Assembly: GCF_032970905.1 (NCBI RefSeq)
Contig: NZ_JAWJZA010000019.1
Length of the DNA stretch: 37,988 nt
Source of the DNA: Veillonella absiana
Lineage (GTDB): Bacteria > Bacillota > Negativicutes > Veillonellales > Veillonellaceae
Strand: one strand, 5' to 3'
Every line of letters begins with the position of its first letter. Positions within the stretch are counted from its first letter, which is position 1. Shown one piece after another: positions 8,063 through 16,828 of the stretch. Below the pieces are notes generated by a model. That model searched no databases. It was not told the origin of the DNA and was given only the letters and a program-made list of their open reading frames with translations. Position numbers and translations under genes: made by a program.

Positions 8063-9335
8063 AGGTGGCACGGTAGTCAATCCGGCAAAACAACAAAATG
8101 AAATCGCTGATGTATTAGTGGAAAATGGTAAAATTGCAGCCATTGGTCAAAATCTTGAGGCTCCTAATGCAGAGGTATATGATGCGACAGGTCTTATCGT
8201 AGCGCCTGGGTTAATCGATATTCATACACATCTTCGTGAACCTGGCCAAGAGGCGAAAGAGGATTTCCATTCTGGTACACAAGCGGCCGCTGCAGGCGGT
8301 TTCACACGGGTTGTGACAATGGCGAATACAACGCCTGTAGTGGATAATGCACCACTTGTGCGCGGTTTGCAAAAACAAGCGGAATTAACAGGCGTGGTGA
8401 AAGTAGAATTTATCGGTGCTGTATCTAAAGGGTTAGAAGGTAAAGAGTTGGCTGAAATGGGAGATATGGCTGAGGCTGGCGTTGTGGCTTTCTCTGATGA
8501 TGGTCATTACGTAGAAAGTGCTGCGTTCATGCGTCGTGCGCTTGAATATTCGTCCATGTTCAATAAAATGGTTATCGACCACGCAGAGGACGTAACTATG
8601 TCTAAAAATGGTCATATGCATGAAGGCATTGTGTCTTATGAATTAGGTGTTATCGGTCGTCCTGCAGCAGCGGAAGATGTAGCGGTGGCTCGCGACATTT
8701 TGTTATCTGAAATGACTGGTGGTCATATTCACATCGCTCACGTAAGTAGTAAAAACACTGTAGATATGGTGCGACGTGCAAAAGCAAAAGGTTTGAACGT
8801 TACTTGTGAAGTAACGAGCCAACATTTATCTTTCACAGATGAATATTTACGCGAGTATAATCCAGCTTTCAAAATGGCACCGCCAATTCGTTCAGAAGAT
8901 CATCGTCAAGCATTATTGGACGGTTTAAAAGATGGCACTATTGACGCTATCATCACTGACCATGCACCACATGCATTTGAAGAAAAAGACCAAGAGTTCT
9001 GCTGTGCACCGAATGGTTTCAGCGGCCTTGAAACATCCTTGGCTGGGGTCATCACAAATGCCTATGGCGACGGTAAATTAACCATCGACCAAGTGGTATA
9101 TGCTATGAGTACTCGTCCAGCTGAATTGATGCGCCTCGATGCAGGTGTTCTTGAAGTCGGTAAAGATGCAGACATTACAGTATTTAGTACTACAGAACAA
9201 TGGACTGTAGACCGAAATAAATTCTACACAAAAGGTAAAGTTAGCCCATTCGATGGTATGACTGTAACTGGTAAAGCAAAATTAACAGTAGTTAATGGCG
9301 AAGTTGTTATGAAGGAGGGAGTCGTACTTCAATGA
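8046..9335 (+). CDS. pyrC: Dihydroorotase
   Basis: Cyclises carbamoyl aspartate to dihydroorotate. About 429 residues. It is a class I zinc amidohydrolase: the metal-binding HxH is in DIHTHLREPG (His60, His62). Later ligands are in DHAEDV and HIAHVSS, and the catalytic Asp is in ITDHAPH. I placed the start at GTG 8046 because GGAGGTGA at 8033-8040 sits directly before it and the product then begins MSLLIKGG, as in the family. The longer in-frame ATG at 8031 would place the ribosome binding site inside the gene. The start lies inside pyrB, and the 3' end overlaps carA by 4 bases, so translational coupling is likely on both sides. Confidence 0.96.
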   Translation: MSLLIKGGTVVNPAKQQNEIADVLVENGKIAAIGQNLEAPNAEVYDATGLIVAPGLIDIHTHLREPGQEAKEDFHSGTQAAAAGGFTRVVTMANTTPVVDNAPLVRGLQKQAELTGVVKVEFIGAVSKGLEGKELAEMGDMAEAGVVAFSDDGHYVESAAFMRRALEYSSMFNKMVIDHAEDVTMSKNGHMHEGIVSYELGVIGRPAAAEDVAVARDILLSEMTGGHIHIAHVSSKNTVDMVRRAKAKGLNVTCEVTSQHLSFTDEYLREYNPAFKMAPPIRSEDHRQALLDGLKDGTIDAIITDHAPHAFEEKDQEFCCAPNGFSGLETSLAGVITNAYGDGKLTIDQVVYAMSTRPAELMRLDAGVLEVGKDADITVFSTTEQWTVDRNKFYTKGKVSPFDGMTVTGKAKLTVVNGEVVMKEGVVLQ

Positions 9336-10399
9336 AAGGTAAATTAGTATTAGAAGATGGTTCCGTATTTGAGGGAACTATCCTAGGCGGCGCCCCAGTA
9401 GTTGGCGAAGTTGTGTTTAACACAGGGATGACAGGATATCAAGAAATTTTGACTGACCCATCTTATGCAGACCAAATCATTACATTGACCTATCCACTCG
9501 TGGGAAATTATGGTACGCTCAATGCTATCACACAAGGGCCTAAACCATATTGCCGAGGCCTCATCGTTGGCGAATTATGTGACTCCCCATCTAACTGGCA
9601 AAATGAAGGTTTATTCAGTGAATACCTTCGTTTACATGGCATTCCATGCCTATATGATGTAGATACTCGTGCTATCACTCGCGCTATTCGTAGCCATGGT
9701 GTTATGAAAGGCGTGCTCGTACGTGCTGATTTTCCTGATGAAGAAATTCAAAAATATTTTAAACAAGAATTGCCAACAGACCAAGTTATGCGTGTTACTA
9801 CAAAATGGCAAGGTATTCGTGGCGATAAAAATGCTGAATTTCATGTAGCAGTTATGGATTACGGCGTAAAAGAAAATATTTTGAAATCCTTAGAAGTAGC
9901 TGGTTGCCGTTTAACAATCTTCCCTGCAGATTCCAAAGCAGAAGACGTATTGGCAGTTAATCCAGATGGTATCTTCTTGTCTAACGGCCCTGGAGACCCT
10001 CAAGATCTTGGTTATGCTGTAGAAGAAGTAAAAAAAATGTTCGGCAAAAAACCAATCTTTGGGATTTGCATGGGGCATCAAGTTTTGGCACAAGCATTTG
10101 GTGCTAAAACATTTAAATTGAAATTCGGTCATCGTGGCTCTAACCATCCTGTACAAGACTTACGTACAAAACGCGTGTATATTACATCTCAAAATCATGG
10201 TTTTGCAGTAGATGATACAACATTACCTGATTATATAGAAGTAACACACCGTAGCGTGAATGATAATACTGTAGAAGGTATGCGTCATAAAGAACTAGAT
10301 ATCTTCTCCGTACAATATCATCCAGAAGCGTCCCCTGGACCTACTGATAACTTGTATTTATTTGATGAATTTGAAAATATGATGAGAAAGGGCAAATAA
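9332..10399 (+). CDS. carA: Carbamoyl-phosphate synthase small (glutaminase) subunit
   Basis: Hydrolyses glutamine and channels ammonia to CarB. 355 residues, usual length. The N-terminal CPSase domain is followed by a class I glutamine amidotransferase domain from about residue 172. The nucleophile is Cys246 in GICMGHQ, with His330 and Glu332 in QYHPEASPGP completing the triad. ATG overlaps the pyrC stop by 4 bases; GGAGGGAG inside the pyrC end is the ribosome binding site. Its place in the pyr operon suggests pyrimidine-linked regulation, although the product could also feed arginine synthesis. Confidence 0.98.
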   Translation: MKGKLVLEDGSVFEGTILGGAPVVGEVVFNTGMTGYQEILTDPSYADQIITLTYPLVGNYGTLNAITQGPKPYCRGLIVGELCDSPSNWQNEGLFSEYLRLHGIPCLYDVDTRAITRAIRSHGVMKGVLVRADFPDEEIQKYFKQELPTDQVMRVTTKWQGIRGDKNAEFHVAVMDYGVKENILKSLEVAGCRLTIFPADSKAEDVLAVNPDGIFLSNGPGDPQDLGYAVEEVKKMFGKKPIFGICMGHQVLAQAFGAKTFKLKFGHRGSNHPVQDLRTKRVYITSQNHGFAVDDTTLPDYIEVTHRSVNDNTVEGMRHKELDIFSVQYHPEASPGPTDNLYLFDEFENMMRKGK

Positions 10400-10400
10400 G

Positions 10401-13400
10401 ATGGAAGCTAAAAAAGTACTCGTAATTGGATCAGGCCCAATTATTATCGGTCAAGCAGCTGAATTTGACTATGCAGGTACACAAGCTTGCCGTTCTTTGC
10501 GAGAAGAAGGCTACAAAGTTGTCCTTGTAAACTCTAACCCAGCGACCATCATGACTGATACTGACATCGCTGATCGCGTATATGTAGAGCCAATCAGTCT
10601 TGAATTCGTAACAGAAGTTATTAAAAAAGAACGCCCTTGGGGTCTATTGGCAACATTAGGTGGTCAAGTAGGCTTGAACATGGCTGTTCAATTGTCTGAA
10701 GCAGGCGTATTAGAAGAATACGGTGTAAAACTATTAGGTACTACACTAGAAGCGATTAAACATGCGGAAGACCGTGAATTGTTCAAAGAAGCAATGAACG
10801 AAATTAACCAACCAGTGCCTGAATCCGATATCTTTAACGATTTGGAAGAAGCCGTAGCCTTCGCTAATCGCATTGGTTATCCAATCATTATCCGTCCAGC
10901 CTACACATTAGGTGGTACTGGCGGCGGTATTGCTCATAACGAAGATGAAATGTATGAAATCACTCGTCGTGGTTTGAAACTTTCACCAATCCACCAAATT
11001 TTGGCGGAACGTTCTGTAGCGGGCTGGAAAGAAATTGAATACGAAGTAATGCGCGACAGAGCAGATAATTGCATTATCGTATGTAATATGGAAAATATTG
11101 ACCCAGTAGGCGTTCACACAGGCGATTCCATCGTTGTGGCACCAAGCCAAACATTGAACGATTTACAATACCAAATGTTGCGTACTGCATCCGTAGATAT
11201 CATTCGTTACCTAAAAATCGAAGGTGGTTGTAACGTACAATACGCGTTGAACCCAGATAGCAACGAATACATTGTTATCGAAGTTAATCCTCGTGTATCC
11301 CGTTCCTCCGCATTGGCATCCAAAGCAACTGGTTATCCAATTGCAAAAGTAGCGGCAAAAATTGCTGTAGGCATGACACTTGATCAAATTACAAATGCCG
11401 TAACAGGCGAAACAAAAGCATGTTTCGAACCAACATTGGACTATGTGGTAACTAAATTCCCACGTTGGCCATTCGAAAAATTCAACTTGGCTGACCGTAC
11501 ATTGGGTACACAAATGAAAGCCACTGGCGAAGTTATGGCTATCGACCGTACATTGGAAGGTTCCTTGCTCAAGGCTATCCGTTCCTTGGAAATCGGTTTA
11601 GACCATATTGAACTCAAAAAAATCTCTCATGAAAATATTGAACAATTGATAGAGCGTTTACATTTAGTCGATGACGAACGCATTTACGTAGTAGCAGAAG
11701 CATTGCGTAAAGGTATTAATGTAGAAAAAATTCACTACATCACTAAAATTGACACATTCTTCCTAGAAAAAATCAAAAATATCGTCAATGTAGAAAAAGC
11801 GTTGGCGAAAGATGGTTTAACACCAGATGTATTGCGTACAGCAAAACGCTATTCTATGACTGATGCGGTTATCGCTCGTTATGCGAACACAACAGTAGAC
11901 GAAGTATTGAAAATGCGCGAACAAAACAACTTGTTCCCAACATATAAATACGTAGATACTTGTGCAGCAGAATTTGAAGCGCATACACCTTACTACTATA
12001 GTGCCTACGCGCAAGAAGACGAAGTAGTACCACGCGGTGAAAACAGCGTTGTAGTTCTTGGTTCCGGCCCTATCCGTATCGGCCAAGGCGTAGAATTCGA
12101 CTACTGCTCCGTACATTCCTCTTGGGCGTTACGCAAAGCAGGCATGCAATCCATCATCATCAACAATAACCCTGAAACAGTAAGTACCGATTTTGATACA
12201 TCTGATAGCTTGTACTTCGAACCATTAACAGTGGAAGACGTTATGGAAATCATCCGTAAAGAAAAACCTGTGGGTGTTATTGCTCAATTCGGTGGTCAAA
12301 CAGCAATCAACCTTGCGGGTCCTTTAGCACAACGAGGCGTTAAAATCCTCGGTACATCCGTAGATAGCATCGACATGGCGGAAGACCGTGAACGTTTTGA
12401 TGATCTATTAGCTGAACTCGGTATACCTCGTCCAGTAGGTGCTCTTGTAACATCTGATAAAGAAGCGCAAGAAGCAGCTAAAAAATTGAAATATCCATTG
12501 ATTGTACGTCCTTCCTACGTATTAGGTGGCCGTGCTATGGAAATCGTATACAACGATAAAGAACTTGATGTGTACATGAAAGAAGCCGTAGTGGCATCTA
12601 AAGAGCATCCAGTATTGATCGACCGTTACATGGTAGGTATGGAAGTGGAAGTTGACGCTATCTCTGATGGTACAGACGTTTGCATCCCTGGTATCATGGA
12701 ACAAATTGAACGTGCCGGTGTTCACTCTGGTGACTCCATGGCGGTATATCCAGCACAACATTTGAGTCAAGACATCATCGACCAAATCGTTGATTACACT
12801 CGTCGTATTGCAATCGGTCTAAATGTAAAAGGTGTGCTTAACATCCAATACATCGTGGCTGACGGTGAATTAAACGTAATCGAAGTTAACCCACGTTCCA
12901 GCCGTACCGTTCCTTTCATCAGCAAAGTAACTGGTATCAACATGGTAGAATGTGCGACACGCATCGCATTGGGTGAAACATTAGATTCCCTAGGATTACA
13001 AAAAGGTTTAGTGCCTAATAAACCATACGTGGCTGTAAAAGCACCAGTATTCTCCTTCTCCAAAATGGGCCTTGTAGAAATCGCCCTTGGACCTGAAATG
13101 AAATCCACTGGTGAAGTTATGGGGATCGGTCGTACCTACTCTGAAGCCTTGTTCAAAGCCATCAATGGTGCGAATATGAGAATTCCTGAGGATGGAACTA
13201 TTATGATGACTGTGGCAGACCGCGATAAAGAAGAAGCTAGCCAATTGGCAAAAGGCTTCATCGAATTGGGTTACCATATCGAAGCAACTGGTGGTACTGG
13301 TAAATACTTCCAAGACCATGGCGTTAACTGTACAGTAGTTAACAAAATCTCCGAAGGTGATGACAACTGTGCAGACCACATTCGTCAAGACAAAGTTGAC

Positions 13401-13595
13401 CTTGTATTGAATACATTGACAGCTGGTAAACGTCCTGAACGCGAAGGGTTCCAATTGCGTCGTTTGGCGGTGGAAATGGGTACACCTTGTTTAACTAGCC
13501 TTGATACTGCTCGCGAAGTATTGCGCGTAGTGGCAAGTCGTAAAAACAATGCTAACTTTACTGTAGAAGCATTACAAGATTTTGAAATGGAGTAA
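10401..13595 (+). CDS. carB: Carbamoyl-phosphate synthase large subunit
   Basis: Makes carbamoyl phosphate from bicarbonate, ammonia and two ATP with CarA. 1064 residues, typical. Two homologous ATP-grasp halves are visible. The first begins with VLVIGSGPIIIGQAAEFDYAG near residue 6. The second begins with VVVLGSGPIRIGQGVEFDYC near residue 550. The metal-binding EVNPR appears in both halves (VIEVNPRVSRSS and VIEVNPRSSRTV). The C-terminal MGS-like allosteric domain covers about residues 935-1064 and includes EATGGTGKYF. It starts 1 base after carA, with the ribosome binding site inside the carA end (GAAAGGG). Large antisense open frames inside it are compositional shadows. Confidence 0.99.
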   Translation: MEAKKVLVIGSGPIIIGQAAEFDYAGTQACRSLREEGYKVVLVNSNPATIMTDTDIADRVYVEPISLEFVTEVIKKERPWGLLATLGGQVGLNMAVQLSEAGVLEEYGVKLLGTTLEAIKHAEDRELFKEAMNEINQPVPESDIFNDLEEAVAFANRIGYPIIIRPAYTLGGTGGGIAHNEDEMYEITRRGLKLSPIHQILAERSVAGWKEIEYEVMRDRADNCIIVCNMENIDPVGVHTGDSIVVAPSQTLNDLQYQMLRTASVDIIRYLKIEGGCNVQYALNPDSNEYIVIEVNPRVSRSSALASKATGYPIAKVAAKIAVGMTLDQITNAVTGETKACFEPTLDYVVTKFPRWPFEKFNLADRTLGTQMKATGEVMAIDRTLEGSLLKAIRSLEIGLDHIELKKISHENIEQLIERLHLVDDERIYVVAEALRKGINVEKIHYITKIDTFFLEKIKNIVNVEKALAKDGLTPDVLRTAKRYSMTDAVIARYANTTVDEVLKMREQNNLFPTYKYVDTCAAEFEAHTPYYYSAYAQEDEVVPRGENSVVVLGSGPIRIGQGVEFDYCSVHSSWALRKAGMQSIIINNNPETVSTDFDTSDSLYFEPLTVEDVMEIIRKEKPVGVIAQFGGQTAINLAGPLAQRGVKILGTSVDSIDMAEDRERFDDLLAELGIPRPVGALVTSDKEAQEAAKKLKYPLIVRPSYVLGGRAMEIVYNDKELDVYMKEAVVASKEHPVLIDRYMVGMEVEVDAISDGTDVCIPGIMEQIERAGVHSGDSMAVYPAQHLSQDIIDQIVDYTRRIAIGLNVKGVLNIQYIVADGELNVIEVNPRSSRTVPFISKVTGINMVECATRIALGETLDSLGLQKGLVPNKPYVAVKAPVFSFSKMGLVEIALGPEMKSTGEVMGIGRTYSEALFKAINGANMRIPEDGTIMMTVADRDKEEASQLAKGFIELGYHIEATGGTGKYFQDHGVNCTVVNKISEGDDNCADHIRQDKVDLVLNTLTAGKRPEREGFQLRRLAVEMGTPCLTSLDTAREVLRVVASRKNNANFTVEALQDFEME

Positions 13596-13601
13596 TAGAC
13601 C

Positions 13602-14369
13602 ATGAGCGGTTATGTAGAAATGGGCGAAGTCGTTCGCAATGAACAAATTGGATCTGATGTGTGGGTCATGGATATTCATGCGCCTAAACAAGCAGCGGAA
13701 GCAAAAGTAGGACAATTCTGTAATGTGCGCGTGTCCGATTCCACGGCGCCGCTCTTGCGTCGTCCTATCAGTTACGCTGGCTTTGATGCGGCGAAGGGCA
13801 TAATTACGCTTTTGTACCGCGTCGTAGGCAGTGGCACTGAATTGATGACGCGCCTTGTGGTAGGAGATACACTAGATTGCCTAGGACCACTAGGTGAACC
13901 ATATAACACTACGGAGAACATGTTGTTAATCGGTGGGGGCGTTGGTATTGCACCAATGCTCTGCATCGCTAACAATTTAAAATTTGGTGAACAAGCGCAG
14001 GTGATTTTAGGCTTCCGTAATGAAAGTGAAACCTTCTGGGCTGATTTGTTCAAGGATTCTCCTGTGAAAGTTCACATCACTACCGATGATGGTAGCGTGG
14101 GCACAAAAGGTTTCCCTACAGCCATTATGCCTGAATTAATTGGGGCGAACCAATTTACGTCCGTCATGACTTGTGGTCCTACACCGATGATGAAAGGTGT
14201 AGCCAACGTGGCTAAGGAACTGAATGTACCATGCCAAGTGTCTTTGGAAGAACGAATGGGCTGTGGCACAGGTGGTTGCTTGGGTTGCGGTTGTGATGGT
14301 GCCGGTGGCAAACGCTACAAGGTATGTAAGGATGGTCCCGTATTCCCTGCAGAGGAGGTGTTCTTCTAA
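13602..14369 (+). CDS. pyrK: Dihydroorotate dehydrogenase electron-transfer subunit
   Basis: Flavin and iron-sulfur subunit of the heterotetrameric class 1B enzyme, passing electrons from PyrD to NAD. 255 residues. The FAD-binding RRPISYAG is at residues 53-60 and the NAD-domain GGGVGIAPM at 111-119. The C-terminal 2Fe-2S ligands are most likely Cys221, Cys226, Cys229 and Cys242 in MGCGTGGCLGCGC and KVCKDGP. It starts 6 bases after carB and shares the sequence TAATG with pyrD, consistent with stoichiometric co-translation of the two subunits. Confidence 0.97.
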   Translation: MSGYVEMGEVVRNEQIGSDVWVMDIHAPKQAAEAKVGQFCNVRVSDSTAPLLRRPISYAGFDAAKGIITLLYRVVGSGTELMTRLVVGDTLDCLGPLGEPYNTTENMLLIGGGVGIAPMLCIANNLKFGEQAQVILGFRNESETFWADLFKDSPVKVHITTDDGSVGTKGFPTAIMPELIGANQFTSVMTCGPTPMMKGVANVAKELNVPCQVSLEERMGCGTGGCLGCGCDGAGGKRYKVCKDGPVFPAEEVFF

Positions 14370-15319
14370 TGAGTGAACGCGATTTACAAAACACAGTAGC
14401 GCCGAACCCTAAATTGGCGGTGGACTTCTGTGGTATCAAAATGAAGAACCCTATCATTGCAGCATCTGGTACATTCGGTAATGGTCCAGAATATGCAGGC
14501 TATTTGGATTTAACGAACCAAGTAGGTGCTATTTCTGTGAAAGGATTAACACCAAAAGGACGTCCTGGTAACTATGGTACACGCATTGCAGAAACTCCAT
14601 CTGGGGTACTAAACTGTATCGGATTGGAAAATCCTGGGGCAGAACACTTTGTAGAGCATGTATTGCCTACATTGACTAAATATGATGTACCTTTGTTAGC
14701 TAATATGTCCGCTGGTACTATTGATGAATTTGCTTGGATGGCAGAAACATTATCCGTGCCTGGTATGTCTGGCCTTGAGGTCAATGTATCTTGTCCTAAT
14801 GTAGAGTGTGAAGGTATGGCCTTTGGTGTTGATCCAAAGGTAGTGGAACAAGTAACCAAAGCCGTTCGTAAAGTTACAAAATTACCAGTTATTGTAAAAC
14901 TTTCCCCAAATGTAACGGATATCGCTGAAATTGCAAAAGCCGTTGAAGCAGGTGGTGGAGATGGGGTCAGCCTCATTAATACATTGCTTGGTATGGCCAT
15001 TAACGTACATACACGCAAACCAGTATTAGGTAATACCTACGGTGGACTTTCTGGCCCTGCTGTAAAGCCTGTAGCGCTTCGTATGGTATATCAAGTAGCC
15101 AAAGCCGTTAATATCCCTATTATTGGCCTTGGTGGTATTATGACCGGTACAGATGCCATTGAGTTTATGTTGGCTGGGGCGAGCTGTGTGCAAGTAGGGA
15201 CAGCCACCATGGTTGATCCAACGGCCATAGGGCGCATTGCCGACCAAATGATAACATATCTTGATCAATACAAATATGAATCTGTAAATGATGTAGTTGG
15301 TCAATTGTTACCTTACTAA
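14369..15319 (+). CDS. pyrD: Dihydroorotate dehydrogenase catalytic subunit, class 1B
   Basis: Oxidises dihydroorotate to orotate with FMN. 316 residues. It has the class 1 active-site Cys142 in NVSCPNV, plus AASGTFGNG near the N-terminus and the FMN phosphate-binding GLGGIMTG and GASCVQVGTA near the C-terminus. The adjoining pyrK makes class 1B (NAD-linked) the confident subtype. This is the last pyr gene; pyrF and pyrE do not follow. The stop codon lies at the edge of the large palindrome at 15318-15477, which may terminate the operon. Confidence 0.98.
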   Translation: MSERDLQNTVAPNPKLAVDFCGIKMKNPIIAASGTFGNGPEYAGYLDLTNQVGAISVKGLTPKGRPGNYGTRIAETPSGVLNCIGLENPGAEHFVEHVLPTLTKYDVPLLANMSAGTIDEFAWMAETLSVPGMSGLEVNVSCPNVECEGMAFGVDPKVVEQVTKAVRKVTKLPVIVKLSPNVTDIAEIAKAVEAGGGDGVSLINTLLGMAINVHTRKPVLGNTYGGLSGPAVKPVALRMVYQVAKAVNIPIIGLGGIMTGTDAIEFMLAGASCVQVGTATMVDPTAIGRIADQMITYLDQYKYESVNDVVGQLLPY

Positions 15320-15477
15320 ATTTGATTCTGTGGCTAGTAGTTTTCTAGTTACAATAAAAACACCCATAGATATAATTCCTAGCTCCGAACGCCTACGGCG
15401 TAAAGTCGCTGCGGAATTACATCTATGGGTGTTTGCTTTATTTATCCGATAAGGGGGCTTGCCACAGAATCTAATTT
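15318..15477. repeat. 160-base nested palindrome after pyrD (terminator or palindromic intergenic element)
   Basis: Outer arms at 15318-15334 and 15461-15477 are inverted copies with one two-base-step mismatch at most (AAATTTGATTCTGTGGC against AAATTAGATTCTGTGGC when complemented). Inner arms at 15358-15379 and 15413-15434 are a 22-base inverted pair with one mismatch (AAACACCCATAGAT core). The core holds a small CGCC-TAC-GGCG hairpin. The inner stem, with T-rich flanks, could terminate transcription from either strand. The nested design is larger than a terminator needs and resembles non-autonomous palindromic repeats. No reading frame of note lies inside. Confidence 0.7.
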
Positions 15478-15724
15478 TATAGATAGGTAAGCAATTGTGC
15501 CTAGAATATATCTGTGTAGATTCATAATTGTATTAATCACTATAGCGATATCTGTGAAGAGGGTCGGTAATGCACGGCTATGGCCGAAGCGGATGTGCAC
15601 CATGAATTAAAGGTTTGCGTGGTGGCGTAGTACGGCTAGGTACATTTCGGATGTGTTTGGTGTGCGTAGCGCCAAAGGATGAGTCATCTCCTTAAAAGGT
15701 CGCGGCTGAGCATTCAGGCACACC
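15478..15724. other. Non-coding GC-richer spacer between the palindrome and the LysR gene
   Basis: No supportable gene. It contains short inverted repeats: TGCAC and GTGCA around GGCTATGGCC and CCGAAGCGG near 15570-15600, and GGTGTGC (15659-15665) facing GCACACC (15718-15724). The latter lies directly after the stop codon of the minus-strand LysR gene and may form its 3' hairpin. CGGATGTG occurs twice, near 15589 and 15648. Base composition is richer in G and C than the flanking intergenic DNA. Confidence 0.45.
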
Positions 15725-16615
15725 TTATATAAATGCCTTGTAGAAATCGACAAATTGTTGTGCCACAGGGGAGAGGCTGTGCCCTTTTAAGGTGATGAAT
15801 GCTTTTTTAAAATCACCTGAGAATTCAGATAATTTAATGCGCATCATTTTACGATGGTTTACCATTTCTTTTTGGTCCATTGGCACGAGTGCCACGGTTC
15901 GACCGGAGGACGCCCACTCAATAGCAGAGCTCTTCGTAGTGGTAATGGCGATTGTATTAAGGTGTTCCATGTTAGTGAGACTTGTTTGTACAATCATGCG
16001 AACTGAACCACCGGAGAGGGATAGTGGACATTGGCGAATATCCTCCCAAGAGATCGTATCGATTTCACGATCTGTCCAAAATACGTCACGACGGTAGAGT
16101 GCGTATAGATGTTCTTCTTGGGTTAGAAGAATTTTAAATTTATCTGTATCTACCATTTGTAAGTTAGCAATACCGATTTCGGCACTGCCATTAATTAATT
16201 GGCTAACTACATTTGTCATGAGGCCTTCGTAAATCTCAAAGCGCACAGAGGGATGTTTGATAGAAAAGGCTGGTAAATATTGTTGCACAATTGGTGTAGA
16301 TCGAGAGGCTGATGAAGCAATACGTAATGTACCTTCAATACGTGAATTCAACTGTTTTACTGCGTTATAGGTAGATTCCTCGATAGAACACAATTGTTGT
16401 GCTTTTTCGTAGAAAATTTTTCCCGCTTCGGTCAATTGCAGGTTGGAACCACGTTGACCACGTTTGATATTGATCAGTTGAGAGCCGAATTCTGCTTCTA
16501 AATATTTTAACTGTTTGCTTAATGCTGGTTGTGTAATATGCAATATTTCCGCAGCTTGAGTCATATTACCTGTTTGTACGAGTGTTATAAAATTGTGATA
16601 GTATGATGTATCCAT
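15725..16615 (-). CDS. LysR family transcriptional regulator
   Basis: 296 residues, standard LTTR length. The N-terminal winged helix-turn-helix covers residues 4-62, with the recognition helix in ITQPALSKQLKYLEAEFG. The C-terminal co-inducer-binding domain starts near residue 90 (GTLRIASSASRS). The gene is divergent from the 55-residue gene at 16829. In the LysR family the usual target is the divergent gene and the regulator itself. The 213-base space between them holds a T-N11-A motif fitting a LysR operator. Effector and target function are unknown. Confidence 0.92.
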   Translation of the reverse strand: MDTSYYHNFITLVQTGNMTQAAEILHITQPALSKQLKYLEAEFGSQLINIKRGQRGSNLQLTEAGKIFYEKAQQLCSIEESTYNAVKQLNSRIEGTLRIASSASRSTPIVQQYLPAFSIKHPSVRFEIYEGLMTNVVSQLINGSAEIGIANLQMVDTDKFKILLTQEEHLYALYRRDVFWTDREIDTISWEDIRQCPLSLSGGSVRMIVQTSLTNMEHLNTIAITTTKSSAIEWASSGRTVALVPMDQKEMVNHRKMMRIKLSEFSGDFKKAFITLKGHSLSPVAQQFVDFYKAFI

Positions 16616-16628
16616 AGTTGTCCTTACT

Positions 16629-16678
16629 AGTGATATGTCACTTAGATGTATGTAAAAAAATAAATAACGATTAGTTAT
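16629..16678. promoter_or_regulatory. Candidate LysR operators in the divergent promoter region
   Basis: ATAAC (16664-16668) and GTTAT (16674-16678) form an interrupted palindrome of the T-N11-A type bound by LysR regulators. A second palindrome, AGTGA-TATG-TCACT (16629-16642), lies 14 bases upstream of the LysR start codon and could mediate autoregulation. Both are inferred from symmetry and position. Confidence 0.5.
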
Positions 16679-16746
16679 ATTTGAGATACAAACTATTATT
16701 TCACAAAATGATGAGCCTCCAATATAATGTAGTTATTATAAAGTTT

Positions 16747-16755
16747 TGTTATAAT
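16747..16755 (+). promoter_or_regulatory. Possible extended -10 promoter for the 55-residue gene
   Basis: TGTTATAAT is an extended -10, lying 74 bases before the small gene and about 70 bases downstream of the T-N11-A motif. No convincing -35 is present, which would fit a regulator-activated promoter. Confidence 0.4.
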
Positions 16756-16828
16756 ACATTAAAATCATTTTTTTTTGATAAATGGTTTTATGTATTAATT
16801 ATTTGATATAAAAAGAGAGGTCATTATT

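Noticed and set aside
13008..13454. 148-codon open frame on the minus strand inside carB, and similar ones in carB, pyrD and ffh
   Set aside because: They lie antisense to strongly conserved genes, have no ribosome binding site and give Cys/Phe/His-rich or otherwise non-protein-like translations caused by sense-strand codon bias.
15478..15724. Transfer RNA or tmRNA in the spacer after pyrD
   Set aside because: No T-arm GGTTCGAATCC-like sequence and no clover-leaf pairing could be drawn.
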